This document shows positions 7,878 to 15,909 of a stretch of DNA of 40,315 bases, piece after piece; the first letter of the stretch is position 1, and each line of letters opens with the position of its first letter. The notes beneath the pieces were generated by a model. The model saw only the letters and a list, made by a program, of their open reading frames with translations, was not told the DNA's origin and searched no databases. The stretch is from Gammaproteobacteria bacterium. GTDB taxonomy: Bacteria; Pseudomonadota; Gammaproteobacteria; Steroidobacterales; PWYM01. Position numbers and translations under genes: made by a program. Location of the stretch: assembly GCA_020832005.1 (NCBI GenBank), contig JAFIFN010000020.1, positions 1 through 40,315 on the forward strand. Reading direction: 5' to 3'.

Positions 7878-9257
7878 ATGATCGGCCAACAGGAGACTTC
7901 GGCGCAGGGATCATGGTCGTCGAAGCTGGCTTTCATTCTTGCAGCGGTCGGCGCCGCGGTCGGCCTTGGCAATATCTGGAAATTTCCGTATGTGGCCGGT
8001 GTCAGCGGCGGCGGAGCGTTCGTTCTTGTCTATGTCGGCTGCGTGCTGCTGATCGCGATCCCGGTTCTGATCGGCGAGCTGCTGGTAGGCCGACGGGGGC
8101 GCCGAAGTCCGCCCCAGGCCATGCGGGTCGTGGCTGCCGAATCCGGCAGAGCGGGCCACTGGGGCTGGGTGGGCGGTATGGGGGTGGTGGCCGGTTTTCT
8201 GATCCTGACGTTTTACAGTGTGATTGCCGGCTGGGCGATGGCTTACGTCCTGACTGCCGCGAGCGGGGCATTCAGCGGGCTGGACGGCGCCGGTTCGGCC
8301 GCAGCTTTCAATACACTGCTGGAAAGCCCCGTACGCCTGGTTCTCTGGCATACGCTGTTCATGGCGCTGACGACTTTCATCGTTTGTCGGGGCTTGCAGA
8401 AGGGCATAGAACGCGCCGTACGCATCCTGATGCCGGCGCTGTTCGCGATGCTGTTGTTGCTGGTCGGGTACGCGCTGGTTGCCGGCGATGCCGCGGCGGG
8501 ACTGTTGTTCCTGTTTCGCCCGGACTTTTCGCGTATTGATGGCGGCGTGATGCTCGCCGCGATCGGCCAGGCGTTCTTCTCGGTCGGTGTGGCCATGGGA
8601 CTGATGATGGCCTACGCGGCCTATATCCCTCGCGAGGTATCAATTGCGCGTTCAGCTTTCGTAATCGTGGGCGCAGATACCCTTATCGCGGTGCTGGCGG
8701 GAGTCGCGATCTTTCCCATTGTCTTTGCGGCCGGGCTGGACCCGGCGGAAGGGCCGGGACTGGTTTTCGTGACACTGCCCATCGCATTTGGCGGCATGCC
8801 CGGCGGGACGGTGCTCGGCACGATGTTCTTCCTGCTGCTGGTCTTTGCCGCGGTCACATCGTCCATTGCGGTGCTGGAGCCCACTGTGGCTTGGGCCACG
8901 GAGAGATGGATGCAGCCGCGTTGGCGTGTGGCGACGGTGGTGGGCGCCGTGGCATGGGTATGCGGACTGGCCACAGCATTCTCGTTCAATCTCTGGGCGG
9001 ACCTGCGGCCGCTGGGCATGTTCGAGACGTTCGCCGGAATGACGCTGTTCGATGTCATCGACTATCTCACGGCGAATGTGCTGATGCCGCTCGGCGGATT
9101 GCTGATCTCGGTTTTTGTTGCCTGGCGCATGCGCAAGTCCGCGGTACTGGACGAACTCGGCGTTGCCGACGGCGGCTGGTTTGCTGTCTGGAGGCTGCTG
9201 ATCGGCATCGTCGCTCCGCTGGCTATTGCGCTGGTGTTCATCGCCAATCTGAGCTGA
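7878..9257 (+). CDS. Neurotransmitter:sodium symporter (NSS/SNF) family transporter
   Basis: This 459-residue inner-membrane protein has about 11-12 hydrophobic segments. Its first membrane helix carries GAAVGLGNIWKFPY (residues 25-38), the signature of the LeuT/NSS fold, where sodium and the substrate's amino and carboxyl groups are bound at an unwound helix. Bacterial members import amino acids or related zwitterions with sodium. Its position 85 bp after soxBDAG-purU makes sarcosine, glycine or another N-methylated amino acid a reasonable guess, but the sequence alone does not fix the substrate. Start ATG at 7878; the preceding ribosome-binding site is weak. The family is clear and the physiological substrate is inferred. 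Confidence 0.9.
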   Translation: MIGQQETSAQGSWSSKLAFILAAVGAAVGLGNIWKFPYVAGVSGGGAFVLVYVGCVLLIAIPVLIGELLVGRRGRRSPPQAMRVVAAESGRAGHWGWVGGMGVVAGFLILTFYSVIAGWAMAYVLTAASGAFSGLDGAGSAAAFNTLLESPVRLVLWHTLFMALTTFIVCRGLQKGIERAVRILMPALFAMLLLLVGYALVAGDAAAGLLFLFRPDFSRIDGGVMLAAIGQAFFSVGVAMGLMMAYAAYIPREVSIARSAFVIVGADTLIAVLAGVAIFPIVFAAGLDPAEGPGLVFVTLPIAFGGMPGGTVLGTMFFLLLVFAAVTSSIAVLEPTVAWATERWMQPRWRVATVVGAVAWVCGLATAFSFNLWADLRPLGMFETFAGMTLFDVIDYLTANVLMPLGGLLISVFVAWRMRKSAVLDELGVADGGWFAVWRLLIGIVAPLAIALVFIANLS

Positions 9258-9477
9258 TCGATTCCCGTATGGGCATCCGGTGACCTGAGAGCCGACGCTG
9301 GCAGCTTCGCGTTCTTTGAGCAGGCGCGGTGAGAGCCGCGTGCGGGGAGCAACAACAATATCAATCACTTGGCTTCGCGCTGACACATATGGGCATCGTC
9401 GGATTGAGGCGGAGTTGTCCGCGTGCGTCTTGCCCAATTACCGAGGCAAATCTTGTGCGGCCATTTGGGGGCATGTG

Positions 9478-11181
9478 GTGACTACATCCGAAAGTCGTCG
9501 TCAGTTCATTCGGGCAACCATCGCAGGTTCGGCCGCAGTGGCCGGATTGGCCGGGCGCGGCGCCTATGCGGCGACAAGCGCTGCCGTGGATTCAGCCGAT
9601 CAGGGACGCCGCGCGCTTGTCGACCAGGCGCACTTCGGACGAAAGTCACTTGCCACCAGCCGCGACGGCATGGCGATCTGCACGCATCCTATCGCCAGCC
9701 ACGAGGCTGTCGAAATACTAAGGGAAGGCGGTAACGCGTGTGATGCGGCCTTGGCGGCCAGCGTCGTGCAATCTGTTGTAGAGCCGCACATGACGTCAAT
9801 CACCGGTGTGCTGTCCATGTTGTACTTCGATGCCGCAACCGGGCAGACCACGTACGTGAATGGCAGTGCAAATGCGCCCCAGGCCGAACTGCCTGGCTTC
9901 AGTGCAGCCGACCTTCGAACGGGGCGGGGCGTAGCCGTACCGGGGTTCTGGGCTGGCTTCGAGGCGGCACACGCGCGCCACGGGCACGCCGACCGTCGCC
10001 GGGTCATCAGTCCTGCGGTGCATTATGCCCGCCACGGGTTCGAGACCTACCCGTTTCTGTGGGGAATGATCTTCAGCCAGGCACATCTCATCGGACTGAC
10101 AAGTCAGGGTCGCGAAATATACCTGCCGGACACGGCCCTGCCGCGTCCCGGCGATATGCTCTATCAACGTCGGGCGGCGGATACTCTGGAGGCGCTGATC
10201 GAAGGGGGCAACGACTATTTCTATCGGGGTGAATTCGCACGCGAACTGGTCGACACCGTGCGGGCTGCCGGAGGCGTGCTGACGATGGAGGATATGGCTG
10301 CTTACGACGTGCGTTGGCAGGCGCCGGCGTGGGGCACCTATCGTGGATACAGGATCGCGGCATCTCCGCCGCCGGATCATGGTGGATCTCACATGATCGA
10401 GATTCTCAACATGATCGAGTTGCTGGACCTTCAGCGACTGGGCCCCCCGACCGAGTCCGCCGAAACCCTTTATCAAATGATGCGGATAGTCGATCGCGTA
10501 TATAGGGACGGGGCCCAACAACAGGATCCGCGCAGCCATTATCTTCCCGTGGACGTCCTGCTGTCCAAGGAGTATGCAGCGATGCGCTTTGAGTTGCTGC
10601 AGATGGACACAACACTGCCTGCCGATGGTTCGGCGGTGTCACCAGGCAGCAATCACGTCACCGTGGCGGATCGCGCTGGGAACGTTGCCACGATACTGCA
10701 CTCCTGCATGTCGTACCCGTGGTCCAACGGACTGTTCGCTGGGGGAGTCAGCATCGTCGCGGCCGGTGCCCACTTCCTGAGAGTCATGCCAGCGCCCGGA
10801 GACAGGATATCCGCATACGTGTGTCCCAACATCGTCTTCAGCGGCGACCGGCCGGTGCTGGCCTCGGGATCTCCAAGCGTTGGCCTGTTGGCCAACATCG
10901 CGCAGAACATCGTGAATGTGCTCGACTTCGGGTTGGAGATCGATGAATCTGTACATCGGCCACGTTTCGGTGGCGTCAGTGCTGCGGTACCCGGCGGCAT
11001 CATGGTCGAAGTCGATATCGATGAGCGACTTCGTGATGCGGTGGTCCGGCGCGGGGTCAAGCTGGAGGTCGTCAACCCGTGGAACTGGAGCCATGGCTCG
11101 TTCGACGGTATCCGTATCGAAGACGGTGTGTACAAGGCCTGCGGAGACCCGAGGCGAACCGCCGTGGCTGTCGGGGTGTAA
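9478..11181 (+). CDS. Tat-exported gamma-glutamyltransferase-like protein lacking the catalytic Thr
   Basis: This 567-residue Ntn-hydrolase-fold protein is related to gamma-glutamyltransferases. The N-terminus has a twin-arginine signal (SRRQFIRAT, then a hydrophobic stretch ending GAYA), so export folded to the periplasm is expected. GGT family features include ASHEAVEILREGGNACDAAL and VNVLDFGLEIDESVHRPRFG. In true GGTs autoprocessing exposes a Thr nucleophile in T-H-x-S; the aligned stretch here is S-N-H-V-T, so the position is Asn392. The usual gamma-glutamyl-binding NNxMDDF and SPGGSR motifs are also replaced (AAGAHF, SPSVGL). It therefore probably does not act as a normal GGT. GTG at 9478 is chosen because GGGGG lies 6 bases upstream; GTG at 9475 or a far upstream TTG at 9316 are alternatives. 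It leads a run of envelope-directed genes. Confidence 0.85.
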   Translation: MTTSESRRQFIRATIAGSAAVAGLAGRGAYAATSAAVDSADQGRRALVDQAHFGRKSLATSRDGMAICTHPIASHEAVEILREGGNACDAALAASVVQSVVEPHMTSITGVLSMLYFDAATGQTTYVNGSANAPQAELPGFSAADLRTGRGVAVPGFWAGFEAAHARHGHADRRRVISPAVHYARHGFETYPFLWGMIFSQAHLIGLTSQGREIYLPDTALPRPGDMLYQRRAADTLEALIEGGNDYFYRGEFARELVDTVRAAGGVLTMEDMAAYDVRWQAPAWGTYRGYRIAASPPPDHGGSHMIEILNMIELLDLQRLGPPTESAETLYQMMRIVDRVYRDGAQQQDPRSHYLPVDVLLSKEYAAMRFELLQMDTTLPADGSAVSPGSNHVTVADRAGNVATILHSCMSYPWSNGLFAGGVSIVAAGAHFLRVMPAPGDRISAYVCPNIVFSGDRPVLASGSPSVGLLANIAQNIVNVLDFGLEIDESVHRPRFGGVSAAVPGGIMVEVDIDERLRDAVVRRGVKLEVVNPWNWSHGSFDGIRIEDGVYKACGDPRRTAVAVGV

Positions 11182-11638
11182 CGGTGGTTAGCCGTGCACC
11201 TGCGAGCCCTGGAGCCCGAAAGCTCTATGAGATTCGGACATCATCGCCGTTCCGGGGAATCAACTCGCCCACATCACCGCTATGGAAGAGGTCGATTTCG
11301 TCATGAGAAGCGGCGAGATTGTGCAGTGGAGAAAATTGGTGTTACGGCAGCAACCTGGCGACTCCTGGCGTTGACGGAGCTGGCATTACGGCGTCGCGTG
11401 CAGCGTGCGGCCCAACGCGAGGCAACTTGCCCGGCTCAGACTAGTGCAGGCGCGAAGGATTGAGGGAAACATGCAAGCGTGCGTCTTCTGCTGTAATGCC
11501 AGCGTCGTATGCGGCGTGCGGCGACTGGATAAGCCGCGTATGAATAATAGACAGCAACTTCATGACAAGGGGAGGCAAAGCCGTAGGGGCGAGCCGGAAG
11601 TTCCACTACCAGTAGACCATAGCGCGCGGAGGATGCGT
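11182..11638 (+). other. Intergenic region between GGT-like and TonB receptor genes
   Basis: This 457-bp stretch has no intact gene. Its first half contains the frameshifted 3' end of an amidohydrolase gene (11194-11374, listed separately). The second half is unassigned leader DNA. The reading frame of the receptor extends upstream to 11405, but that extension carries no signal peptide and lacks coding character. Confidence 0.6.
11194..11374 (+). pseudogene. Amidohydrolase C-terminal remnant
   Basis: Downstream of the GGT-like gene, one frame (from 11231) reads DSDIIAVPGNQLAHITAMEE, then VDFVMRSGEIVQW, ending at a TGA at 11372-11374. This is the characteristic C-terminus of metal-dependent amidohydrolases ('aDiiav.gdPl.dit.le.v.fVmk.Gkvv'). 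Just upstream, in another frame, LRALEP matches the 'GslePGk.AD' that normally precedes it, so a frameshift lies near 11225-11232. No start codon or metal-binding domain remains. It is about 50-60 codons of a protein usually over 400 residues long and is probably relic DNA. An intact relative of the same superfamily lies at 25050-26276. Confidence 0.7.
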
Positions 11639-13867
11639 ATGAAACGCCAGCTCACGAGAACATCTTCACTCGTAATTCTACCCGTCTCGCTGCTCTCTCT
11701 CATGACCCTTGAGAGCGCTTCTGCGCAAGGTACCAGGGCGCTGGATGAAATTGTCGTCACGGCGAGTAGGCGGGCCGAACTCCTTCAGGATGTGCCGACT
11801 TCCATCACTGCCATCACCGATGAAACCATCGACAACCTGGGAATTACATCGTTCGGGGACTACGCAAGTCTGGTTCCAGGCTTGAGCCAGCGCGATGGCG
11901 GCAGACCAAGCTCGGGTACCATAATTTTGCGGGGGCTGAACACCGGACCTCAGCAAACGACGAATACTACCGCCTATTACATGGACGAAACTCCGTTTTC
12001 CGCAAGTGGCTTCTTGTCTCTGGGGGCCCTGATCACCCCCGAACCGGGGCTGGCAGATGTTGAGCGAATCGAAGTGCTCAAAGGTCCGCAGGGTACGCTT
12101 TATGGAGCAAGCAGTCTCGGCGGTTTGATCCGCCTTGTCACGAAGAAGCCAAACTCTCAGCACTTCGAGGGTGCTGTGCGGGTCGACGGAACCGTTATTG
12201 ACGGGGGCGGCAATGGCTACGGAATGCAAGGTTCCCTGAATGTCCCGATCGTGACTGATGTTTTTGCACTGAGGGTAAATGGATTTCACCGAAGTGCGCC
12301 GGGGTTCACTGACAACGTCGGGACCGGCACCAGAAACGTGAACACTTCCGATAGCACTGGGGCCAAGCTCGCTGCGCGGCTCACTCCAAGGTCAGACCTC
12401 ACGTTCGACTTTTCAGCCTATTACCACGAAATTGAGAGCCGGGGATTCGCCTTTCAAGATAATGTCCCTGGTACCGTCGAGCCGCTTTATGGCGAGCGAC
12501 AGTACCGCCACTTCGAGGATCTGCTCGGCTCGGTCAAGTACAGAGTTCTGAATGGAACTGGCGAATATGAATTGGCACGGGGCACGGTGATAGGTTCGTT
12601 GAGTCATTCTCGCATACGCACTCGGTTCGATTCCGATGCGACCCCAGCTTATGGACCGCTGCTCGCTCCGTTCGTGCCTCCCGACACCGTTGTCAGGGGA
12701 GATTTCAGCCCGAACATGGACAAGTTATCAGCCGAACTACGGTTTATTTCTGACCGTATCGGACCAATGGAGTTCATGCTGGGCAGTTTCTACACGGATG
12801 AAGAGTCAGCCTACCGGGCCAATCTTTTCATGGAGAACCCGCCCGGCACCAGGTTGCCCGCCCCATTTGATGTCGCCGTCAGAACCACGACCGCCTCGGA
12901 TTTCAGGGAATGGGCCGGATATGGAAATCTTACATACTATTTTTCAGAGCAGTTCGATCTGACGGGGGGGCTTCGATACGCAAGAAATGATCAGGATGCC
13001 AGCACTGGCGGGCCTGATTCCATCGTATTTTTTGGGCCAAATCCCTGGACGTTCTATAGTTTCAAAGGCAGCGCATTGACGTACCTGGCAACGGCCAGGT
13101 GGCGACCGACTGACAACATAAACACGTATCTGAGGGCAGCGAGTGGCTATCGTCCAGGGGGACCACAGACGAATCCGGCGCCTCCTCCCGGTGTCCCCAC
13201 GGTAATCAGTGAAGATTCCGTAAGGAACTATGAGGCCGGGATCAAGGCAACATTCCTTTCCAATATGCTGCGCTTGAACGCAGCAGTCTTTCGTATCGAC
13301 TGGACCGACATTCACCTGAACTCCACGTTCGGAGGCCTCGTACTCCAGTCAAACGGCGGTGACGCGAAGGTTGATGGACTCGAAGCGGACCTGCTTTTCC
13401 AGCCGCAACAGAATCTTACATTCCAAGGAAATATCGGGCACACGAACGCCAGGATTACGCGCGTCGAACCGGGAGTTCAGCAAGCTATTGGTGTGGAGCA
13501 AGGCGACAAGCTCCCTCTGACGCCGCAATGGACTGCTGCCGCGCTCGTTGATCATTCGGTTCCAGTAAGCGCTCGGACAGACGCATTCTGGGGTGCGACT
13601 CTTCGTTACCAATCCGACATGCCCAGCGGTTATCCTGGCGCTCCGCTGGATCCGAATGTTCAGTTGTCGTCTATCACCACACTGGACTTGCGCGCCGGCT
13701 TGGAGTGGGACAGGTACAGGTTGCAGTTCCTAGTTCAGAACGTGTTTGACAGGAATGGGTATTCATCACTCGCAAACAGCCGAATACTGCCCGGGCAAGA
13801 CGTGCCTTCTGTCGCCACCGTCATTAGGCCAAGGGGCTTTACCTTGAGTTTCTCAGCTGGATTTTGA
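11639..13867 (+). CDS. TonB-dependent outer-membrane receptor
   Basis: This 742-residue outer-membrane transporter has a signal peptide (MKRQLTRTSSLVILPVSLLS to SASA), a TonB box (DEIVVTASRR), a plug domain with VERIEVLKGPQGTLYGASSLGG, and a beta-barrel ending in Phe (FTLSFSAGF), as expected for Bam insertion. The ATG at 11639 is chosen over the longer frame because GGAGG (11628-11632) is 6 bases upstream and the signal peptide starts there. No N-terminal STN signalling domain is present, so direct signalling to the nearby ECF sigma factor is unlikely. It lies between a Tat-exported GGT-like protein and a Tat-exported amidase, suggesting import of a peptide, amide or siderophore-like compound. 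The ligand cannot be read from sequence. Confidence 0.93.
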   Translation: MKRQLTRTSSLVILPVSLLSLMTLESASAQGTRALDEIVVTASRRAELLQDVPTSITAITDETIDNLGITSFGDYASLVPGLSQRDGGRPSSGTIILRGLNTGPQQTTNTTAYYMDETPFSASGFLSLGALITPEPGLADVERIEVLKGPQGTLYGASSLGGLIRLVTKKPNSQHFEGAVRVDGTVIDGGGNGYGMQGSLNVPIVTDVFALRVNGFHRSAPGFTDNVGTGTRNVNTSDSTGAKLAARLTPRSDLTFDFSAYYHEIESRGFAFQDNVPGTVEPLYGERQYRHFEDLLGSVKYRVLNGTGEYELARGTVIGSLSHSRIRTRFDSDATPAYGPLLAPFVPPDTVVRGDFSPNMDKLSAELRFISDRIGPMEFMLGSFYTDEESAYRANLFMENPPGTRLPAPFDVAVRTTTASDFREWAGYGNLTYYFSEQFDLTGGLRYARNDQDASTGGPDSIVFFGPNPWTFYSFKGSALTYLATARWRPTDNINTYLRAASGYRPGGPQTNPAPPPGVPTVISEDSVRNYEAGIKATFLSNMLRLNAAVFRIDWTDIHLNSTFGGLVLQSNGGDAKVDGLEADLLFQPQQNLTFQGNIGHTNARITRVEPGVQQAIGVEQGDKLPLTPQWTAAALVDHSVPVSARTDAFWGATLRYQSDMPSGYPGAPLDPNVQLSSITTLDLRAGLEWDRYRLQFLVQNVFDRNGYSSLANSRILPGQDVPSVATVIRPRGFTLSFSAGF

Positions 13868-13953
13868 TGGTTTCGGATGGCTAGCGTGTAGCACGACCGC
13901 CTTGCTGACAGACACGCAGTATCGCAGTTCGGTTGCCGAAACGGAGGGGCGTG

Positions 13954-15744
13954 ATGCGCCGGCGACAGTTTTTGTCACTTGGGGTGGGTGCCCTCGGGAC
14001 GGCGTTTGCGCACCCATGCGGCAGCGCCGAGGCAACAGCATCGCCGGCGGCGGCGGAGCAAGCGCGTTCTCTAGACATCTCGGCGCAGACCCTGTGGGAG
14101 GCGCAGAAATTACACGCGGTCGAGTTCCCCCACGGTGAATTGGAGCGACTATCGGACCTGCTGCCAGCCCAGATAGAAGATCTTCTTGCGGTTCGGCGGG
14201 TCCCAAAAGCTTTGCATCTGCAGCCGGCATTGCGGTTTGATCCGCGGCTTCCCGGGCGGCACTTTCCGCCGCAGGAAAACTCGGTGCGTCTCGCGCAACA
14301 AGATCTCGAGCCAGCTCCAACCTTGCAGACTGACGTTGCTTTCGCTTCAGTAGCTGAGCAAGGCCACTGGCTGCGTACCCGACAGATCAGCAGCATGGCG
14401 CTAACGGAGGCATATCTGGCGCGAATACACCAGTTCAACCCACTCCTGAAGGCGTACATCACGGTAACAAGCGACATCGCGCGAGAGCAGGCCGAGAACT
14501 GCGATCGCGAGTTGGCTAACGGGACGTATCGTGGGGCGCTGCATGGCATTCCATATAGCTTGAAGGATGTGATCGACACCTCGGGCGTCCCGACAACCTA
14601 CGGGTCAGAGCAATATCGCTCGCGTGTGCCGGATGCTGATGCGACCGTTGCGAAGAAGCTGAAGGAGGCAGGCGCTGTTCTGCTCGGGAAAGCGGCCACT
14701 GCAGAACTCGCCAATGGCGCCACATGGTTCGGCGGGGAGGTCCGTAATCCCTGGAATCCAGCGGAACCATCGGGAGGATCCAGTGCAGGTTCCGGCGCCG
14801 CCGTGGCAGCAGGGTTGTGCAGTTTTTCGATCGGGACGGACAGTCTGGGATCCATCCTTCATCCGGCGGACCGCTGCGGCGTCGTTGGGTTGCGCCCCAC
14901 ATTCGGGCGCGTGCCGATCGCAGGCTGCATGCCGCTCACGCCTTCGCTGGAACGAATTGGCCCACTTTCCCGGCGGGTCGAGGATGCAGCTCTGATTCTG
15001 CAGGTGATAAACGGACCCGATCCTACATCCATAAACTCGATCGACTTCGGCTTCGCCTACGACGCTGATGCAGATTTTCCTGGCATCAAGGTCGGGTACT
15101 CGCCTAGGTGGTTCGAACGAGTCGGCTTTGGTACCAGCAGTTCGTCGTTGCGTGATCTGGACGAACTTGGAGATACTGTTCAAGCCGGCGAGGAATACAC
15201 GCGAGTGCTTACCGCACTCCGAACACTGGGTGTGCAGCTCGTAGAAGTCGAACTGCCCAAGCTGCCCTACGCCGCGCTTGTGCGTAATCTCTATGTAGAG
15301 GCTGCCTCGGTTTGGGAGGAACTCACCTTAGAGGGCAGAGATGCGGAGCTGATCGCTCCTTGGGCGGACGTATGGCGCCAGGCGAGATTATTTTCTGCCG
15401 TTGATTATTTCCAGACTGAACGTTTTCGTCGGCAAGTGATGGAGGAGATGGACAGTATCTTCAGCCGTGTCGACTTGCTGGTGGCTCCTACCTACGGCAA
15501 TTTCGATCTACTGATCGCTACCAACTTCACAGGGCATCCAGGGCTCACGTTCCGCTCCGGGTTCCGTATGTCACCAACGCGGGGCCTGGGTGCGTCTCCA
15601 TTTGCTGGCGAGAGCCGCAACTTCACCGTGACGGCAAATATTTCGTTTCACGGGCGGCTCTTCGAGGAAGGGAAGATTATAGCTGTCGCTCGCGCCGTCG
15701 AGGAGAAGCTGGATGTTTGGCATGTGACGCCGTCTGTGGTCTGA
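13954..15744 (+). CDS. Tat-exported amidase-signature family hydrolase
   Basis: This 596-residue amidase-signature enzyme hydrolyses C-N bonds in amides or peptides. The N-terminus MRRRQFLSLGVGALGTAFA is a twin-arginine signal, implying a periplasmic location. The Ser-cisSer-Lys triad is intact: K204 in YSLKDVIDTSG, S276 in GGSSAGSG and S300 in GTDSLGSILHPA, with the usual 24-residue gap between the serines. About 110 residues between the signal and the core are an N-terminal extension seen in larger members. The ATG at 13954 is chosen because GGAGG at 13943-13947 is 6 bases upstream; a TTG at 13933 is less likely. The gap after the TonB receptor gene is only 86 bp, so they are probably cotranscribed. 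The substrate is unknown. Confidence 0.9.
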   Translation: MRRRQFLSLGVGALGTAFAHPCGSAEATASPAAAEQARSLDISAQTLWEAQKLHAVEFPHGELERLSDLLPAQIEDLLAVRRVPKALHLQPALRFDPRLPGRHFPPQENSVRLAQQDLEPAPTLQTDVAFASVAEQGHWLRTRQISSMALTEAYLARIHQFNPLLKAYITVTSDIAREQAENCDRELANGTYRGALHGIPYSLKDVIDTSGVPTTYGSEQYRSRVPDADATVAKKLKEAGAVLLGKAATAELANGATWFGGEVRNPWNPAEPSGGSSAGSGAAVAAGLCSFSIGTDSLGSILHPADRCGVVGLRPTFGRVPIAGCMPLTPSLERIGPLSRRVEDAALILQVINGPDPTSINSIDFGFAYDADADFPGIKVGYSPRWFERVGFGTSSSSLRDLDELGDTVQAGEEYTRVLTALRTLGVQLVEVELPKLPYAALVRNLYVEAASVWEELTLEGRDAELIAPWADVWRQARLFSAVDYFQTERFRRQVMEEMDSIFSRVDLLVAPTYGNFDLLIATNFTGHPGLTFRSGFRMSPTRGLGASPFAGESRNFTVTANISFHGRLFEEGKIIAVARAVEEKLDVWHVTPSVV

Positions 15745-15909
15745 CGGCTGCCAATCAACTCTCGGATGGTGTCGTCTTGCAGGAAAACTAGGTATCAGGT
15801 TAACCATGACTCCCTGAGTATTGATCGCTCGTCAGTACCGTAGGTGGGTACAGCACATCCGGGCAGAAGTCGGTTTGGCCATGTATTCCGAGGCTCGAAG
15901 AGGATAGTA
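15745..15909 (+). other. Gap between amidase and DUF885 genes
   Basis: This 165-bp spacer has no recognisable gene or repeat. The next gene's frame runs back to 15844, but that part has no signal sequence and is treated as untranslated. Confidence 0.4.

Noticed and set aside
9325..9340. CGCGG/CCGCG hairpin after the NSS symporter as a terminator
   Set aside because: The stem has only five base pairs and no T-tract follows.
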